Part shown: positions 22,288 through 33,056 of the stretch, in pieces | Layout: every line of letters begins with the position of its first letter | Position numbering within the stretch: position 1 is the first letter of the stretch | DNA from: Pseudocercospora fijiensis CIRAD86 | Taxonomy: Eukaryota; Ascomycota; Dothideomycetes; Mycosphaerellales; Mycosphaerellaceae | NCBI RefSeq assembly: GCF_000340215.1 | Contig: NW_006921538.1 | Span: 496,001-560,000, forward strand | Length of the DNA stretch: 64,000 nucleotides | Reading direction: 5' to 3' | The notes under the pieces: generated by a model | Database searches by the model: none | Told to the model about the DNA's origin: nothing | Seen by the model: only the letters and a program-made list of their open reading frames with translations | Program-made: the position numbers and the translations under genes

Positions 22288-23334
22288 ATGGATGGCTTCA
22301 AGAGCGCTGCACAAGCGTACGCCTATTCTGCGACATCACAAACGCGTTTGCTGACATGGCTGCAGTTACTTCAACGATGAGAAATTCTCAGACCTCACCG
22401 TCGTTTGCGCCGCCACGGGAAAGACCTTCAAGTAAGCACCAACTCAAGCAGATTGCATGCATTTCCCGCTGACGCCTCTGGCTGGTTCAGATCTCACGAT
22501 CTCACCGTTTCCTCCTATGTGTCCACTCGAAATGGTTCGAACGCTGCTGTGCTGGGGCTTTCGCGGAGAGTGGTACCAGAAAGATCGTGTTGAAGGGCGA
22601 TGTGCCCGCTGCAGTCGACAGAATGTGAGTCAATCACGTTTCCTAGTGAAGGCTGCCCAGCATTTTTTGCAAAATCGGACGCTGACTTGGATGCGGCAGG
22701 ATTGAGTTCTTCTACAAGTTCGACTACAGCAGCGACATCCCAATCGCCGAGGAACTCGCACAGGGAGTCAAAGTTGACCCGGAAGAAGAGTTCGCGACGC
22801 AAAAGATCGAGTGCAAGCTTGAGTTACATGCCTGGATGTACTCCATTGCTGATAAGGTATGCTCAGGCATCTCTTGCTGCTATCTAATGCTGACACCAAG
22901 CCCAGTACGAGATCTCGGACCTTAGGAACCTGTCTCTCGCGAAGTTTAAGGAGGAGCTGCGAAATCCGAAGATGACGCGCACCGACGTTGAGCTTGTGGT
23001 CAGTCTCATATACTCTGTTCTGCCACTGCCGGAGGGCGACACATCCTTACGCGAAGCAGTCGTCCATCAGGGGATCTGCATTGTGATAAAATCACGGGAG
23101 AAGCTTGATGCGAACGAGCTTCTCGCAATCTCTCGCAGCCATCCGGTCTTTGGAGTCAGTGTCCTGCGTCGCTTCATAAACTCATTCACAGCTGTCTCCT
23201 TCAAGTGCACACATTGCCAGAAGGTCTATGAAGCATCTCGCGTCCGGGATCAGTCTCGTTGTCCAAATTGCTATAGCCAGCGGGATTACACGTCCATCAG
23301 GCTAACTGGCACTATCGATATGGACAACGTCTAA
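22288..23334 (+). pseudogene. BTB/POZ protein with C-terminal zinc ribbon, frame broken by an 8-bp duplication (BTB copy 1)
   Basis: Five exons fit well: 22288-22316, 22366-22431, 22491-22624, 22700-22856 and 22906-23334, all with GT-AG introns. The product would start MDGFKSAAQ, then FNDEKFSDLTVVC, HSKWFERCCAGAF and IEFFYKFDY (BTB/POZ), an alpha-helical middle, and a zinc ribbon FKCTHCQKVYEASR with CPNC. Exon 3 opens with atctcacg followed by atctcacc: a near-perfect 8-bp tandem duplication at 22491-22506. With it the frame shifts and stops early; without it all exons join in frame (269 codons including the stop) and align with the neighbouring BTB copies. No other acceptor is available. Known: BTB domains dimerise and often serve as cullin-3 adaptors. 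The gene is either dead or affected by a sequence error. Confidence 0.75.
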
Positions 23335-23591
23335 GCAAGTGGACATTAATGAAAGCGCTTGGACAAACGGAGGAGATTCCTTGCCTTCTGAAACTTTGCT
23401 GGTGCAAACATGCTCTATGAAATACAGCAGGACTGCAACGATGGAGCGGAGTGCGGCGCTATCAACCAAAAGAGAACATCAGTATCAGTAAGGTCTGCAC
23501 ATGAACGCATACTATTTTCCAACCAATTTTACTTTCCTTCTTTTCCCTCCCATCTCTTTGATTCCCACGCCTACGAAACCTCCTAGGATGA

Positions 23592-25162
23592 TCACAACCC
23601 ATTCACCACCTCCCAATTCTTCGGACACCTCAACCCCAACCTCTCATTCTCCCCCTCCGTCTTCCTCGCAAGCTCATTAACCCTCGACAAATCAAACCCA
23701 GCAATCATCTTATAATTCTTCCCAATGTCCTCAAGCTCCTCGTTACTTATCACATCATTGATATGCCCAAACCCTATTCGAGCGTAAGCGAGCAAGACAA
23801 GGCTGAGCGAGCGTCCTCCTTAGTCGGACTTACCTTCCGGCGCCCTCTCATACACAACCTGCATAACATGATCCGGCCCATTGCCACGATTCGCATACAC
23901 GATTTTCGCAGTCGCTGGTAAACGCTCGTTTTGATAAGCTTTCAAAGCTTCACGAATCGAAAAGACTGGATTCAAAAGGTGCTGAACAAGAGATGCGGAA
24001 TCGAGAATTGCTTGGGATGCGCCGTTGGAGCCGATGGGATACCTAGTGAGCGTTAGCGAAGCAGGAAAAACACGAGGCTCACAAACTCGCTACTTTACTC
24101 ACATGGGGTGTGCCGCGTCTCCTAATAATGTCAGGTGCCCAAACGTCCATCGATCGACCGGTGTACGATCACACATGGGAAACTCGAAAACTTTCTCCGT
24201 CTTCTCGATCAAATCCGGAACGTCCAAGAATTTAAAACTCCAATTTTTGAATTCGTGGGAGAAACGTTCTTTGGGTACGGACTTTAACCAGTCGGTTTTT
24301 TCCGGTGGTGTGGGATCTTTGAGACAGTCTTCTTCGGAACGCGTGCGGAGTTCGGCGATCCAGTTTATTAGAGTCTTCCCAGTAGGCGCATCTCCCTGCT
24401 CGGTATTGCTGGTAGGTGTAGGGTATTTTAGGATTGGGTATGCGATGAATTTCTGGTTCGCGTAACCAGACCAGATCATACTCGCACCTGTGAGGAAGGG
24501 TTGATCGGATTCCAAACATCCTCTCCAAAGAATCCTCCCGGAAAAATGCGGTGGTCCTTCATTCGGATATAAGATCCTTCTCACAGTAGAATTGATCCCA
24601 TCTGCTGCGACGACAAGATCCGCAGTTACGGAGGCGTGAAGAGCAGGGGATGAAGTCTTGCGCTGGACGAATTCAAGTCGAACTCCATCACCCTCATTCG
24701 AGAACGTAGACAAGCAATGATTGAGATGACTTTCTCTTCCCCCAACCTTTCCTTCACAGCATCAAACAACAACATCTGCAACTTCCCCCTATGAATCGAA
24801 AACTGCGGAACCTCATATCCCGCATACCTCCCCCTCTTCTCCCGTAAAATCTCATTCCCAAACCTATCATAAAAATTCAATTCTTGCGTCTCGATTCCAG
24901 TGTTCTGTAGAGCTGGTAGTAATCCTAAATTTCGTAGAATCAACACGGCTGAGGGTTGGACGTTGATTCCGACTCCTAAACAGGTGATTTGCGAAGCTGC
25001 TTCGTACAATGAGATGTTTTTGAAGCCTTGGGCGTGGAGTTGTAGCGCTGTCACGAGACCTCCGACTCCGGCTCCGATGATGGCGATTTTGGAATCAGGC
25101 TGTGGGGAGCTGGTGTGGTGATGGCCATTGGTGCTGCTGGTGCCGTTGGGAGGAGTCGCCAT
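23592..25162 (-). pseudogene. FAD-dependent aromatic-ring monooxygenase (salicylate/3-hydroxybenzoate hydroxylase-like), with a one-base frame break
   Basis: Three exons on the minus strand: 25162-24103, 24042-23834 and 23773-23592, with introns ending CTCACTAG and CGAATAG. Seen: dinucleotide motif IAIIGAGVGGLVTAL at about residues 27-40, the DG motif VVAADGINSTVRR, and the FAD-ribityl GD motif LTLLGDAAHPM followed across an intron by PIGSNGASQAILDS. These three motifs define class A flavoprotein hydroxylases. Within 24713-24735 the frame must change by one base (KVIS continues as NHCLSTF in the next frame), with no room for an intron. Adding one base gives 484 codons including the stop, normal for the family. 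Substrate is unknown. Start at 25162 (MATPPNG) is the first ATG with a sensible N-terminus. Confidence 0.8.
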
Positions 25163-25646
25163 GATTGGTTGGCCTGATCGGCTTCGATAAGGCTGCTGGT
25201 GTTCAGTCAATTGAGGATATATGCTTATCCAGCTGAAGTTTATGAGATCGAGATTGAAGCGGAGTCGGAATGTGTCTGGTATGGTGTTCTTGTCTACCTC
25301 CACTTGTGTTCGAAACTAAAATTTGTTAGCGTCTCGGTACTTGTGAACGGCAGACAGTCGGCATCTGGAATTGAGAATGAGGAATCCTCTTGCGTGTATA
25401 TTGAGTTGTCTGTACATTAGGTCTCGTCTCTCGTGAATCTATACAAATAATACACACCCATGTCTTTGGTCGCAGTTCTTGTGCGATGCATGTAGGGAGC
25501 TGAAACTCCCGTTCCTCTTTTATTTTCCACACGCCCAAGATCCTTTGAACGCCGAGCTCCCACTGCAATGAAAATGAAGTGTAACGATCCAGCTTCCAAG
25601 GATATGGCGAGCTGTAGGTCGATCTCTACCGCTGAAGCAGTGGCGC
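25163..25646. other. Intergenic region upstream of the monooxygenase
   Basis: About 0.48 kb between the 5' end of the monooxygenase and the 3' end of the Mdm31 gene. No gene is seen. Confidence 0.5.
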
Positions 25647-27758
25647 TCAAGCCAGCTGCCCAGCAAGGCCGATGAAGAGTGCTTGAGCGGCGACTTGAGC
25701 TGCCCAAAGACCGACCTTCTTGATGCGCCTCGTCTGCTGCTTTCGATCTGTGATGTCTCGTACGAAAGCGTCGTACGTTTCTCTGCTGAGGTCGTCCAAT
25801 AAGCCGGAATCGAAGATAGTCCAGGATCCATCAAACTCACTCTGTCGCTTTACAATTCGACAGGTGATGGGTATGAAATTGCTGCCTCTGTGCGAATGTG
25901 AATTGATGTATGCAACGATAGGTCGGACTGCAGCATTGTTGACGTAAGAGAGGTCTCTTGTGAAGATGGGCACACTCGCGCGCACATCATTGAGATGGAT
26001 CTGGATGTCCATCACCACGAATCGGTCGTTGTCAGGGCTTTCTTGCTCGGTCTGAGCTTTTTGCTCCTCAGGAACGTCATCGCGGTTGTCGATGATCTGG
26101 CTGTTATGGTTTCCATTACCATTTTGCGCGTTGGTGACAGTAGCTTCCATACGGTCGTAGAAGTCACTCATGACCTTTGCAATGCTACCATCAGCATCGT
26201 TAGGTATCATGACATCTGTCACGATGTCGACGTTGCCGTCATGGATCCACGAAAAGGGACCTTCGACACCACGATTTAGGTGATCGATCTTGAGGCCGTC
26301 AATGCGGATCCTGCTGTGCTTCTTCCACTGCGAAGCTTCATCCTCGTTCCCATTGATAAGGCTAGCCCCAGTGATGCTGTGTACCTGCCTAGGGTGGATT
26401 GTGAAGAGCGATCCGTCAAAGCTGCCACTCATGTTGTTGGCGCTGAGGAAGTCGTAGAATAGCCATTGTTTGCGAAGTCGAGGAAGCTCGCAATTGAAGA
26501 CACTGACTGTGAATGGTCGGAAGTCCTTTGGCTGATAAACTGTCAGGAGCACGTCTTCCATTTTGAAGTGCTCAATTTCGAAGTCGCCAATGCTATGCTC
26601 GTGGCGATAGCTTTTTGGGTCGATATTCTCATCGCCAGCTCGTGGTGTGACGTGCGTTCGATCGATTACACCACGAACCCCGCTGATTCCCACGTCACGT
26701 AGCAAGCCTTTGCCGTTGAACCACTTGGCGAAGGATAGGGATACTTCCACACTCTCGATGGTGACGTCGAATTGTGAGTAATTACCGTCGTCTTCCACTT
26801 CGGTGTCCTCGACGGTGGCGATACCTTGGCTTTCCTTCCCAGCCTGTATACTTGCAGCAGCGGCGGCTGCAGCCGTCGCCGAAGATCCTTGTGTGACGGC
26901 TCTCTGGCTCTTGTCATTGCCAGGGCGTCTGCTGACGAAAACCTTGTTGAAGCGAATGACACCATCACCCCATTTTGGAACAATGGCGCTCTCGAATACT
27001 ACTTTCAAGCCGCTGCTGCGCGTGAGGTAGTTGCCGATCCAGCCTGCCAAAGTGTCTTGAGCGAAGACAGAGTTGAGGGCCAAGATGGTTAAGCTCACAA
27101 AGGTCGTTGTACCGATCACGAACCAGAGCACATGGCCCCAAAATATCCAGCTTAAAAATGCAAAAATCTCTTCGTGGTTGAACGGTCGCACGCTGCGGAT
27201 AGAGAACCACTTGAAGCGAATCTGCAGTCGATGCCAAAACCCGTTCGCCGCGGCAAGTAGCTCTTCTTTTGTTGGTCGATGAAGGTGTGGGAGATGTGGA
27301 AGATGATCGTAGATGTATTTGCCAGCGCCTCCTACTCCCGTCGCCGCGGCCTTCGAATCGTGATCTTTTTCTGCCTCGCGCTTTCTCGCGCTCTCATCAT
27401 GAAGTCTCTTCTCATGTGACTGTTTATGCTCGCTATTCCATCTCCTCTGCAGTATCAATCGCACAGCCAACCGATCGAAGTCTTGTGATGGCCTGAGCAG
27501 GTTCGTGCGCAAGCCAAGTTTTTCAACTCCTACCACCGCCTGTTGAGGCCAACGTACTGTCGTATTCGAGGTTGCAGCATGGTGTATGACACGATTCCTT
27601 ACTGTCGATGGGAGTGCAGGCTGTGGTAATGATATCGCAGATCTCGGGACTCTTGCGGAGAACGAATTTCTTATTGCCAGCGTTAGACAGGCGAGATTGG
27701 CGTTGGAGAAGTTTAGACTGTGTCGCCCAACGTCCACTACATGGCGGCTCATATTCAT
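25647..27758 (-). CDS. mdm31: Mitochondrial inner-membrane protein Mdm31/Mdm32 family
   Basis: A single exon of 703 codons from the ATG at 27758; a second ATG follows two codons later, and the frame is open upstream only with non-ATG codons. The first 60 residues are Arg/Ser/Ala-rich with few acidic residues, as in a mitochondrial presequence. A charged region follows, then FNHEEIFAFLSWIFWGHVLWFVIGTTT, the first membrane segment (about residues 205-235). The block VVFESAIVPKWGDGVIRFNKVFVSRRP is typical of Mdm31. A long soluble inter-membrane domain and a C-terminal membrane helix (GLWAAQVAAQALFIGLAGQLA) follow. Known: Mdm31/32 maintain mitochondrial shape and DNA nucleoid inheritance. The gene is divergent from the eL36 gene, sharing about 340 bp of promoter. 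Confidence 0.92.
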   Translation of the reverse strand: MNMSRHVVDVGRHSLNFSNANLACLTLAIRNSFSARVPRSAISLPQPALPSTVRNRVIHHAATSNTTVRWPQQAVVGVEKLGLRTNLLRPSQDFDRLAVRLILQRRWNSEHKQSHEKRLHDESARKREAEKDHDSKAAATGVGGAGKYIYDHLPHLPHLHRPTKEELLAAANGFWHRLQIRFKWFSIRSVRPFNHEEIFAFLSWIFWGHVLWFVIGTTTFVSLTILALNSVFAQDTLAGWIGNYLTRSSGLKVVFESAIVPKWGDGVIRFNKVFVSRRPGNDKSQRAVTQGSSATAAAAAAASIQAGKESQGIATVEDTEVEDDGNYSQFDVTIESVEVSLSFAKWFNGKGLLRDVGISGVRGVIDRTHVTPRAGDENIDPKSYRHEHSIGDFEIEHFKMEDVLLTVYQPKDFRPFTVSVFNCELPRLRKQWLFYDFLSANNMSGSFDGSLFTIHPRQVHSITGASLINGNEDEASQWKKHSRIRIDGLKIDHLNRGVEGPFSWIHDGNVDIVTDVMIPNDADGSIAKVMSDFYDRMEATVTNAQNGNGNHNSQIIDNRDDVPEEQKAQTEQESPDNDRFVVMDIQIHLNDVRASVPIFTRDLSYVNNAAVRPIVAYINSHSHRGSNFIPITCRIVKRQSEFDGSWTIFDSGLLDDLSRETYDAFVRDITDRKQQTRRIKKVGLWAAQVAAQALFIGLAGQLA

Positions 27759-28096
27759 ATGCACATCGTGACCAGACTCGAGGTCGCTACGATGTCTGTA
27801 CTGTTGAAGTAGGGAGAGCGGTGTTGATGGAGACGGAGACGGACAACGGGAAGAGTGAAATTCGTTGACCGGTCTCGACAGAAGCAAAGCAAGCTTTGAA
27901 TGGCGCTAACCATGTGAAGAGTGTCTGAGGTCAACGCCAAGCCGGCTGCTCAACCGAGAATGCCGCTGCGTTGCTTTGAGAACGACAAATTTCGATGGCT
28001 TGGCATTCTCCCACTCCAAGCTTTGGGAGGCACAACCCGACCGTCGACTTCAGAGATCGACGTTCTCGACAACATCACCCAACGACGTCGCCCAAC

Positions 28097-28573
28097 ATGC
28101 CGAAGGAAGTCAAGCAGCGCTCCGGCATCGCCGTTGGTATCAATGCTGGCCATGTACGTTCCCACCGTCCCACCCATCGCCCGAGCGATACAGCGAAGGA
28201 ACGAGAATTGAGAAATGGAACATTGGACTAACGTAACACCGCCATACAGAAAGTCACTCCCCGCCAGCCAAAGCCGCGTGTCTCGCGCATGAAGGGTCAT
28301 CTTAGCAAGCGGACTGCCTTCGTTCGGGACATCGTCAAGGAGGTTGCTGGGTAAGATCGAGCCACGGTGGGAAGGAGGAATTCGAATACCAGACTAACAC
28401 TTCATACCAGTCTCGCCCCATACGAGCGCCGTGTCATCGAACTCCTCCGTAACAGCAAGGACAAGCGCGCCCGCAAGCTCGCAAAGAAGCGACTCGGAAC
28501 CTTCGGCCGTGCCAAGAGAAAGGTCGACGAGATGACCAAGGTCATCGCTGAGAGCAGGAGAGCAGGTCACTAA
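28097..28573 (+). CDS. rpl36: 60S ribosomal protein eL36
   Basis: Three exons: 28097-28153, 28250-28350 and 28411-28573, giving 106 residues. Introns begin GTACGT and GTAAGA and end CATACAG and CATACCAG; ACTAAC branch points are visible in both. The product begins [19 protein letters not shown], then [20 protein letters not shown] and [19 protein letters not shown], ending AESRRAGH, all diagnostic of eL36. Length is normal. It is a structural protein of the large ribosomal subunit. The early first intron, after 19 codons, is usual for fungal ribosomal protein genes. Confidence 0.97.
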
Positions 28574-28973
28574 GCGTGCGATTCTGTATGAAGTGATGTA
28601 TGGAAAGGGTGATCAGGTGCAAGAGGCATGCAACGGCGCAAATGAAAGGCTCGGGATTTGAGACATGCTATGCGATGCTTGCCAGCCATGGGTGCTGGGT
28701 GTGAGCCAAAATACCATAGCGAGGTAGATGGCGCCCGGTCAGTTGGCTCTCTTACTGCTGAATGAAAATTGCATTGAAAGCCCATTGATGGTCGTGCTCC
28801 GCTACCCCTGCCCTCTTTCTTGATTCTCGTGCAAACGACATTGCTTGGCAGACGTGGAGGCTGCACGATCCAGAGCTTCTTCCTGCATTCTCGAACCCAA
28901 CATTCTGGACCGCTTTGGCGTCATTCGATTCTGGCATCGAGCTATGTTTTCCCCAAGAATCAATTCGGCTACC
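28574..28973. other. Intergenic region between eL36 and BTB copy 2
   Basis: 400 bp holding the eL36 3' UTR and the BTB promoter. No gene is seen. Confidence 0.5.
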
Positions 28974-29732
28974 ATGGAACCACCACAAGTTATGGAACTC
29001 GAGCCAGCGATGGCGGCGCAGGCAAGAAGGAAGTGAGTATCATCGTACCTTCTTCTGGTATGCCACGACTAACATCGGTAGGTTCTACGGTGACAAGCGT
29101 TTCTCAGACTTCACGGTCATCTGTCATGGGACAGAATACCACGTCCACCGAGTCCTAGTCGCTACTCAGAGCAAGTGGTTTGAAGCTTGCTGCACCGCGT
29201 ATGTTTCTTCAAGACGACCGCGCAAAAAGGTGCTGAGACTTCTCAGGCCATTCAAAGAAGCGGCCGAGAAGAGTGTTACACTACACGAGGACGACCCAGT
29301 CGCAGTCGAGAAAATGTTCCAGTTCTTCTACCAGGGCTATTACATCACCACTTTCATCTGTACGCCACACGGGATCAAGGAGAAAGGATCCAGCATGGAC
29401 GTTCAGCTTCATGCGTATGTCTACGCGGTGGCAGAAAGTATGACTGTCCAGGGCTGAAGCAATACGCCTTGAACAGATTCAAGGGGGAGGTCGAGTACGG
29501 AGATGACCTCTCCTTTATTAAAGGAGCCGTCTTCGCCGTGTACCAGCAGGTGGAGCTCCCGGAAAGCGACCGAACTCTGAAGACCGTGGTGCTCGAAGCT
29601 TGGGTGTCGCGTCGCAAGATCGTCTACGTCGAAAGCGAATTGAGACAGCTTCTGAAGGATGTTCCAGAGTTTGCAGAGGATCTGGCTATGGAACATCTCA
29701 GACCACCCAGTCTAACCCCAGCCAGAGCTTAG
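28974..29732 (+). pseudogene. BTB/POZ domain protein with a one-base frame break (BTB copy 2)
   Basis: Exons 28974-29032, 29082-29198 and 29247-29732. The product starts MEPPQVMELEPAM, then FYGDKRFSDFTVICHG, HVHRVLVATQSKWFEACC (BTB core), KSVTLHEDDPVAVEKMFQFF and LHAYVYAVAE. At 29434-29438 the sequence GAAAG needs one more A: the next frame continues KYDCPGLKQYALNRFK, exactly where copy 1 has an intron and copy 3 reads AEKYEVIGLKALAL. Without the extra base translation stops at 29457. Adding one base gives 221 codons. Unlike its two neighbours it has no C-terminal zinc ribbon. Either a decaying gene or a homopolymer error. Confidence 0.75.
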
Positions 29733-30132
29733 CTTGCAAGATCTCGACGAACTGATGTCGGGCAGGGGTGCTGGCCTGTTACGTTGAAAAGAGCTCAGGG
29801 ATATCTGGGACGTGAATGAGGGAATTGTTGGGATAACTATGCGCGTCACATGCATCGAAGGGAAGGAACGCGGGACATCGACTACTGCCAAACTGAACTA
29901 CTACAGAATAAAGTCAATGTATGAATTGTAAGTGATGATGAACACCTCAATCTCAGCTTGGACCTTCGAGTAGAATCTTTCCGAGAACTGACAGCATCGC
30001 GGCTGCCTTGCATGTGAAAGCGGCAAGAATTCTTGGCAACGTTCCGAACCGCTTAGTTCTTTCCTGAGCAAACGTCAAATCAGTCTCAACCCACTTCGTG
30101 TTCGACCTGACCACTGTCACGCCCAACGAACG
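29733..30132. other. Intergenic region between BTB copies 2 and 3
   Basis: 400 bp without a recognisable gene. Confidence 0.5.
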
Positions 30133-31063
30133 ATGGAAAACCTCCAAGCGGCTGCCGCGTAAGTATGTCCATCACACATTAGAAATCATCCCTCACATTC
30201 ATCGACAGCGCTTCTTATGGCGACGACAAGTTCTCCGACTTCATCATCGTTTGTGATGGCAAGGAATACAAGGTCCATCGGTAAGTGTGCAACCCAATTC
30301 ATCGCAATATCATCACACTGAGCGCTGACGATGATCAAGTTTCATCATCTGCGCGCACTCTGAGTACTTCAAACGCGTCTGCACAAGCGCATTCATGGAA
30401 GCAAGTCAGCAGAAGATCGAGCTCAAGGAAGACCTACCGCAAGCCATCAAGTGCATGATTGAGTACTTCTACAAGTTGGACTACGACGACTTCGAGGGCG
30501 TTCCAGAGTCTCGGAACGAGGCAGACAATTCCGACCTCCCGTGGATCAAAGAACCTCAATTCGCTATGCAGCTGAACGCATACATCTACGCCGTGGCTGA
30601 GAAATATGAGGTGATTGGTCTTAAGGCATTGGCGCTCGATAAGCTAAAGCAGCAAGCTGCCCGTGTCGACCTGTCGACTTTTCGTCGCCTAGCCTGGACA
30701 GCGCGAACCGTATACCTGGACATCTTACTGCCCGAACATGATAGGAGCTGTCACTCCTTACTGGTCGACGTCTACTTGTTGCACGCGGGCGGAGTAGTCG
30801 CTCAAAGCAATTTTGATATAGGCGTATACCTGGAGCTGATATCCAGGAGAGTGCCAGAGTTCGCGTTGAACGTGGCCACGAAGCTCATGAGCGGTTTTAA
30901 ACGTAATCGCATGTGGACACAGTGTCCTCGCTGTATGAAGAGACAAGAGACTGTTCAATCGCCGACAGACAACCAAGATTGCAGCGCCTGCCAACCCAGG
31001 TCTGTGCCCGATGAAGGAGAAGCCATTTTGCTCAGTAACATTGCGATCAAGAGATTCTGGTGA
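30133..31063 (+). CDS. BTB/POZ protein with C-terminal zinc ribbon (BTB copy 3, intact)
   Basis: Three exons: 30133-30158, 30209-30280 and 30340-31063, giving 273 residues with all junctions in frame. It starts MENLQAAA, then DDKFSDFIIVCDGKEYKVHR, RFIICAHSEYFKRVC and IKCMIEYFYKLDYDDF (BTB/POZ), and LNAYIYAVAEKYEVIGLKAL. Near the C-terminus is a four-cysteine ribbon (CPRC ... CSAC). The first two introns sit at the same places as in copies 1 and 2, so the three genes arose by duplication. Known: BTB domains mediate dimerisation and cullin-3 recruitment; fungal BTB-only proteins form large expanded families. The role of the zinc ribbon is unknown. Confidence 0.85.
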
Positions 31064-31513
31064 GATCTGCTGATGAAGCGCGACTTTGAGAAGCGCAAGT
31101 GAGGGCCTTCTTGAGATTGGTGAAAGCTTTTTGACTGGCAAGGCAATCATCTGCTGTCGTGAGCTTCCAAGCATCCTTCGTATCCATGGAGGGCGATATC
31201 ACGGGCGAACCCGAGGAGCTTTGATGAATGAGGCAGATGTCAAGGGTTGGAAATTGTGTCGGCCACCTTTTTTTGTTGGTTTGGTGTTGGATTATGCGAG
31301 AAGGGTGGCGACCAGGAGATTGGCATAGATGTGCGTGGCGAGCGTACAGGAAAGACCAGCAACGACGCAATGTGAGTCTGCCTATCATGAGATACGCAAC
31401 CGAAACTTTGAACAACGTGATCAGATACACGTACTTTATGTACAAGCTTCACGCAAACAAGTGTAGTAACCTCTCCTTTACCTCAGCGCCTCTCCAGTCC
31501 TGTCATCCTTCAT
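31064..31513. other. Intergenic region between convergent BTB copy 3 and SDHB
   Basis: 450 bp with the two 3' ends. No gene is seen. Confidence 0.5.
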
Positions 31514-32474
31514 CTACGAAAAAGCCATCGCCTTCTTAATCTCCGCAATTGCAAGCGCCGGGTTCAACCCCTTCGGACACGTTCGACTGCAGTTAAGGAT
31601 CGTATGGCACCTATACAAACTCATGCTGTTGTTCAGCGCATCCTTCCTCTGCTCCGTCTTCTCATCACGGCTATCCGCGATCCATCGGTACGACTGCATC
31701 AACACAGCTGGACCGAGGTATTCTTCGGAATTCCACCAGTACGAAGGGCACGAGGTGCTGCAGCAAGCACACAAAATGCATTCGTAGAGACCATCGAGTT
31801 TGCGGCGTTCGGCTTTGGATTGGCGGTTTTCTTTGCCCTGGAATTGAAGCACATTGTTAGCAGGGAGGGGAGAATATGTGGGGAGGTAGGTGACTTACAT
31901 CAGGCGGCGGCGTATCCCTCTGCAAGTACGGCTTAATAGACCTGTACTGCTTATAAAACTGCGTCATATCCGGAACGAGGTCCTTGACCACATAAGTATG
32001 TGGCAAAGGATATATCCTCGATTCCTTCTTCGTCTCTGTTGGGATTCTGCAGAGACAAGCCAGAGTATTGACGCCATCGATATTCATCGCGCAGCTCCCG
32101 CAAATGCCTTCTCGGCAGCTTCGCCTGAAGGTGAGCGTGGGGTCGACTTCGTTCTTTATGCGGATCAGGGCGTCGAGCATCATTGGACCGGTCTTGTTCA
32201 GGTCGAGAGTGTACGTCTGCATTCTCGGCTTGCTCGAGGGCTCGTCCGGGTTCCATCGGTAGATGTGGAAGGTCTTGATTTTTGCGTTGGGGTCTTTGGC
32301 GCTTTCGCCAGTGGTCGAGGATTTGCTCGCGGGCTCTGGTGGGCGCGATGCCGAGGTGGCTTCTGCTGCGGCGGAGATGGGTTCTTTGGTGTGTTCGATT
32401 GTTGTGGCCATGCTTCGGCGGAAGAGCATGGGCTGGGTGGCCGCTATGCGGCGGGTTGCGAGTCTCAATGCCAT
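31514..32474 (-). CDS. sdhB: Succinate dehydrogenase iron-sulfur subunit (SDHB), mitochondrial
   Basis: Two exons, 32474-31899 and 31837-31514, intron GTAAGT...CAATTCCAG, giving 299 residues. The N-terminus ([20 protein letters not shown]) is a mitochondrial presequence. Cluster ligands: [2Fe-2S] in [15 protein letters not shown] with the later LAC; [4Fe-4S] and [3Fe-4S] in [16 protein letters not shown] and [17 protein letters not shown]. Role: complex II of the respiratory chain and the TCA cycle, passing electrons from FADH2 to ubiquinone. The ubiquinone-site His in YRCHTILNC (about residue 270) and the Pro in CPSYWW (about 223) are the unmutated forms; changes at these sites are known to confer resistance to carboxamide fungicides. 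The variable Ala/Ser/Pro stretch after the presequence is normal in fungi. Confidence 0.97.
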
Positions 32475-33056
32475 GGTGTGGTGTTGGGGGAGTGGAGAGG
32501 AGAATTGTGGTGACGGAGACGTGGTGAAGCAGAAGTGCAGAGGCAAAGGCGAAGTGGTAATCGACCAATCGAGCCGACTGTGATTGGTTCGCCAAATTGA
32601 GGCTAGAAGTTTGCCGACGGCTACAATGCAAGCAGCACTCGTTTCCTGCTCTTCTGCAGAGCGAGTCCAGACCAATGCTGAGCTGAATAATGCCTGCTGC
32701 ACACACACACACCTCCTGGTCTTCCACATGGTTCATCAGCATTTCCATCGGCTATAATGCGTAGGCGCGATCTCGGCATCCCCCGGGAATAAACATACAT
32801 CACTCGGGAATAATCGCAGGAGTCTGCATCATCACTCTCCCGAGGCTCCGACGTCCCAGAAACATTGACGCAGCATGTGAAGCAGACGCCGCTAGAGTGT
32901 TGCGAGTCATTGAGGGTCCAAGATCTGGAGAAGCCTATGAGGTATTCGACTTTGCAGAGCACATCGAGGAGTGCATTCACATCGAGGAGTGCATTCTGGC
33001 GCCCTTTCCAAGCCGTTCAGGTGCTTCCTTCACCTCGGCACTGCAAAGCGTACGCC
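32475..33056. promoter_or_regulatory. Divergent promoter region of SDHB and the HAD phosphatase
   Basis: 582 bp between two divergent genes, including a short CA repeat near 32700-32711 and a direct repeat of gcattcacatcgaggagt-like sequence around 32958-32995. No gene is seen. Confidence 0.55.
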
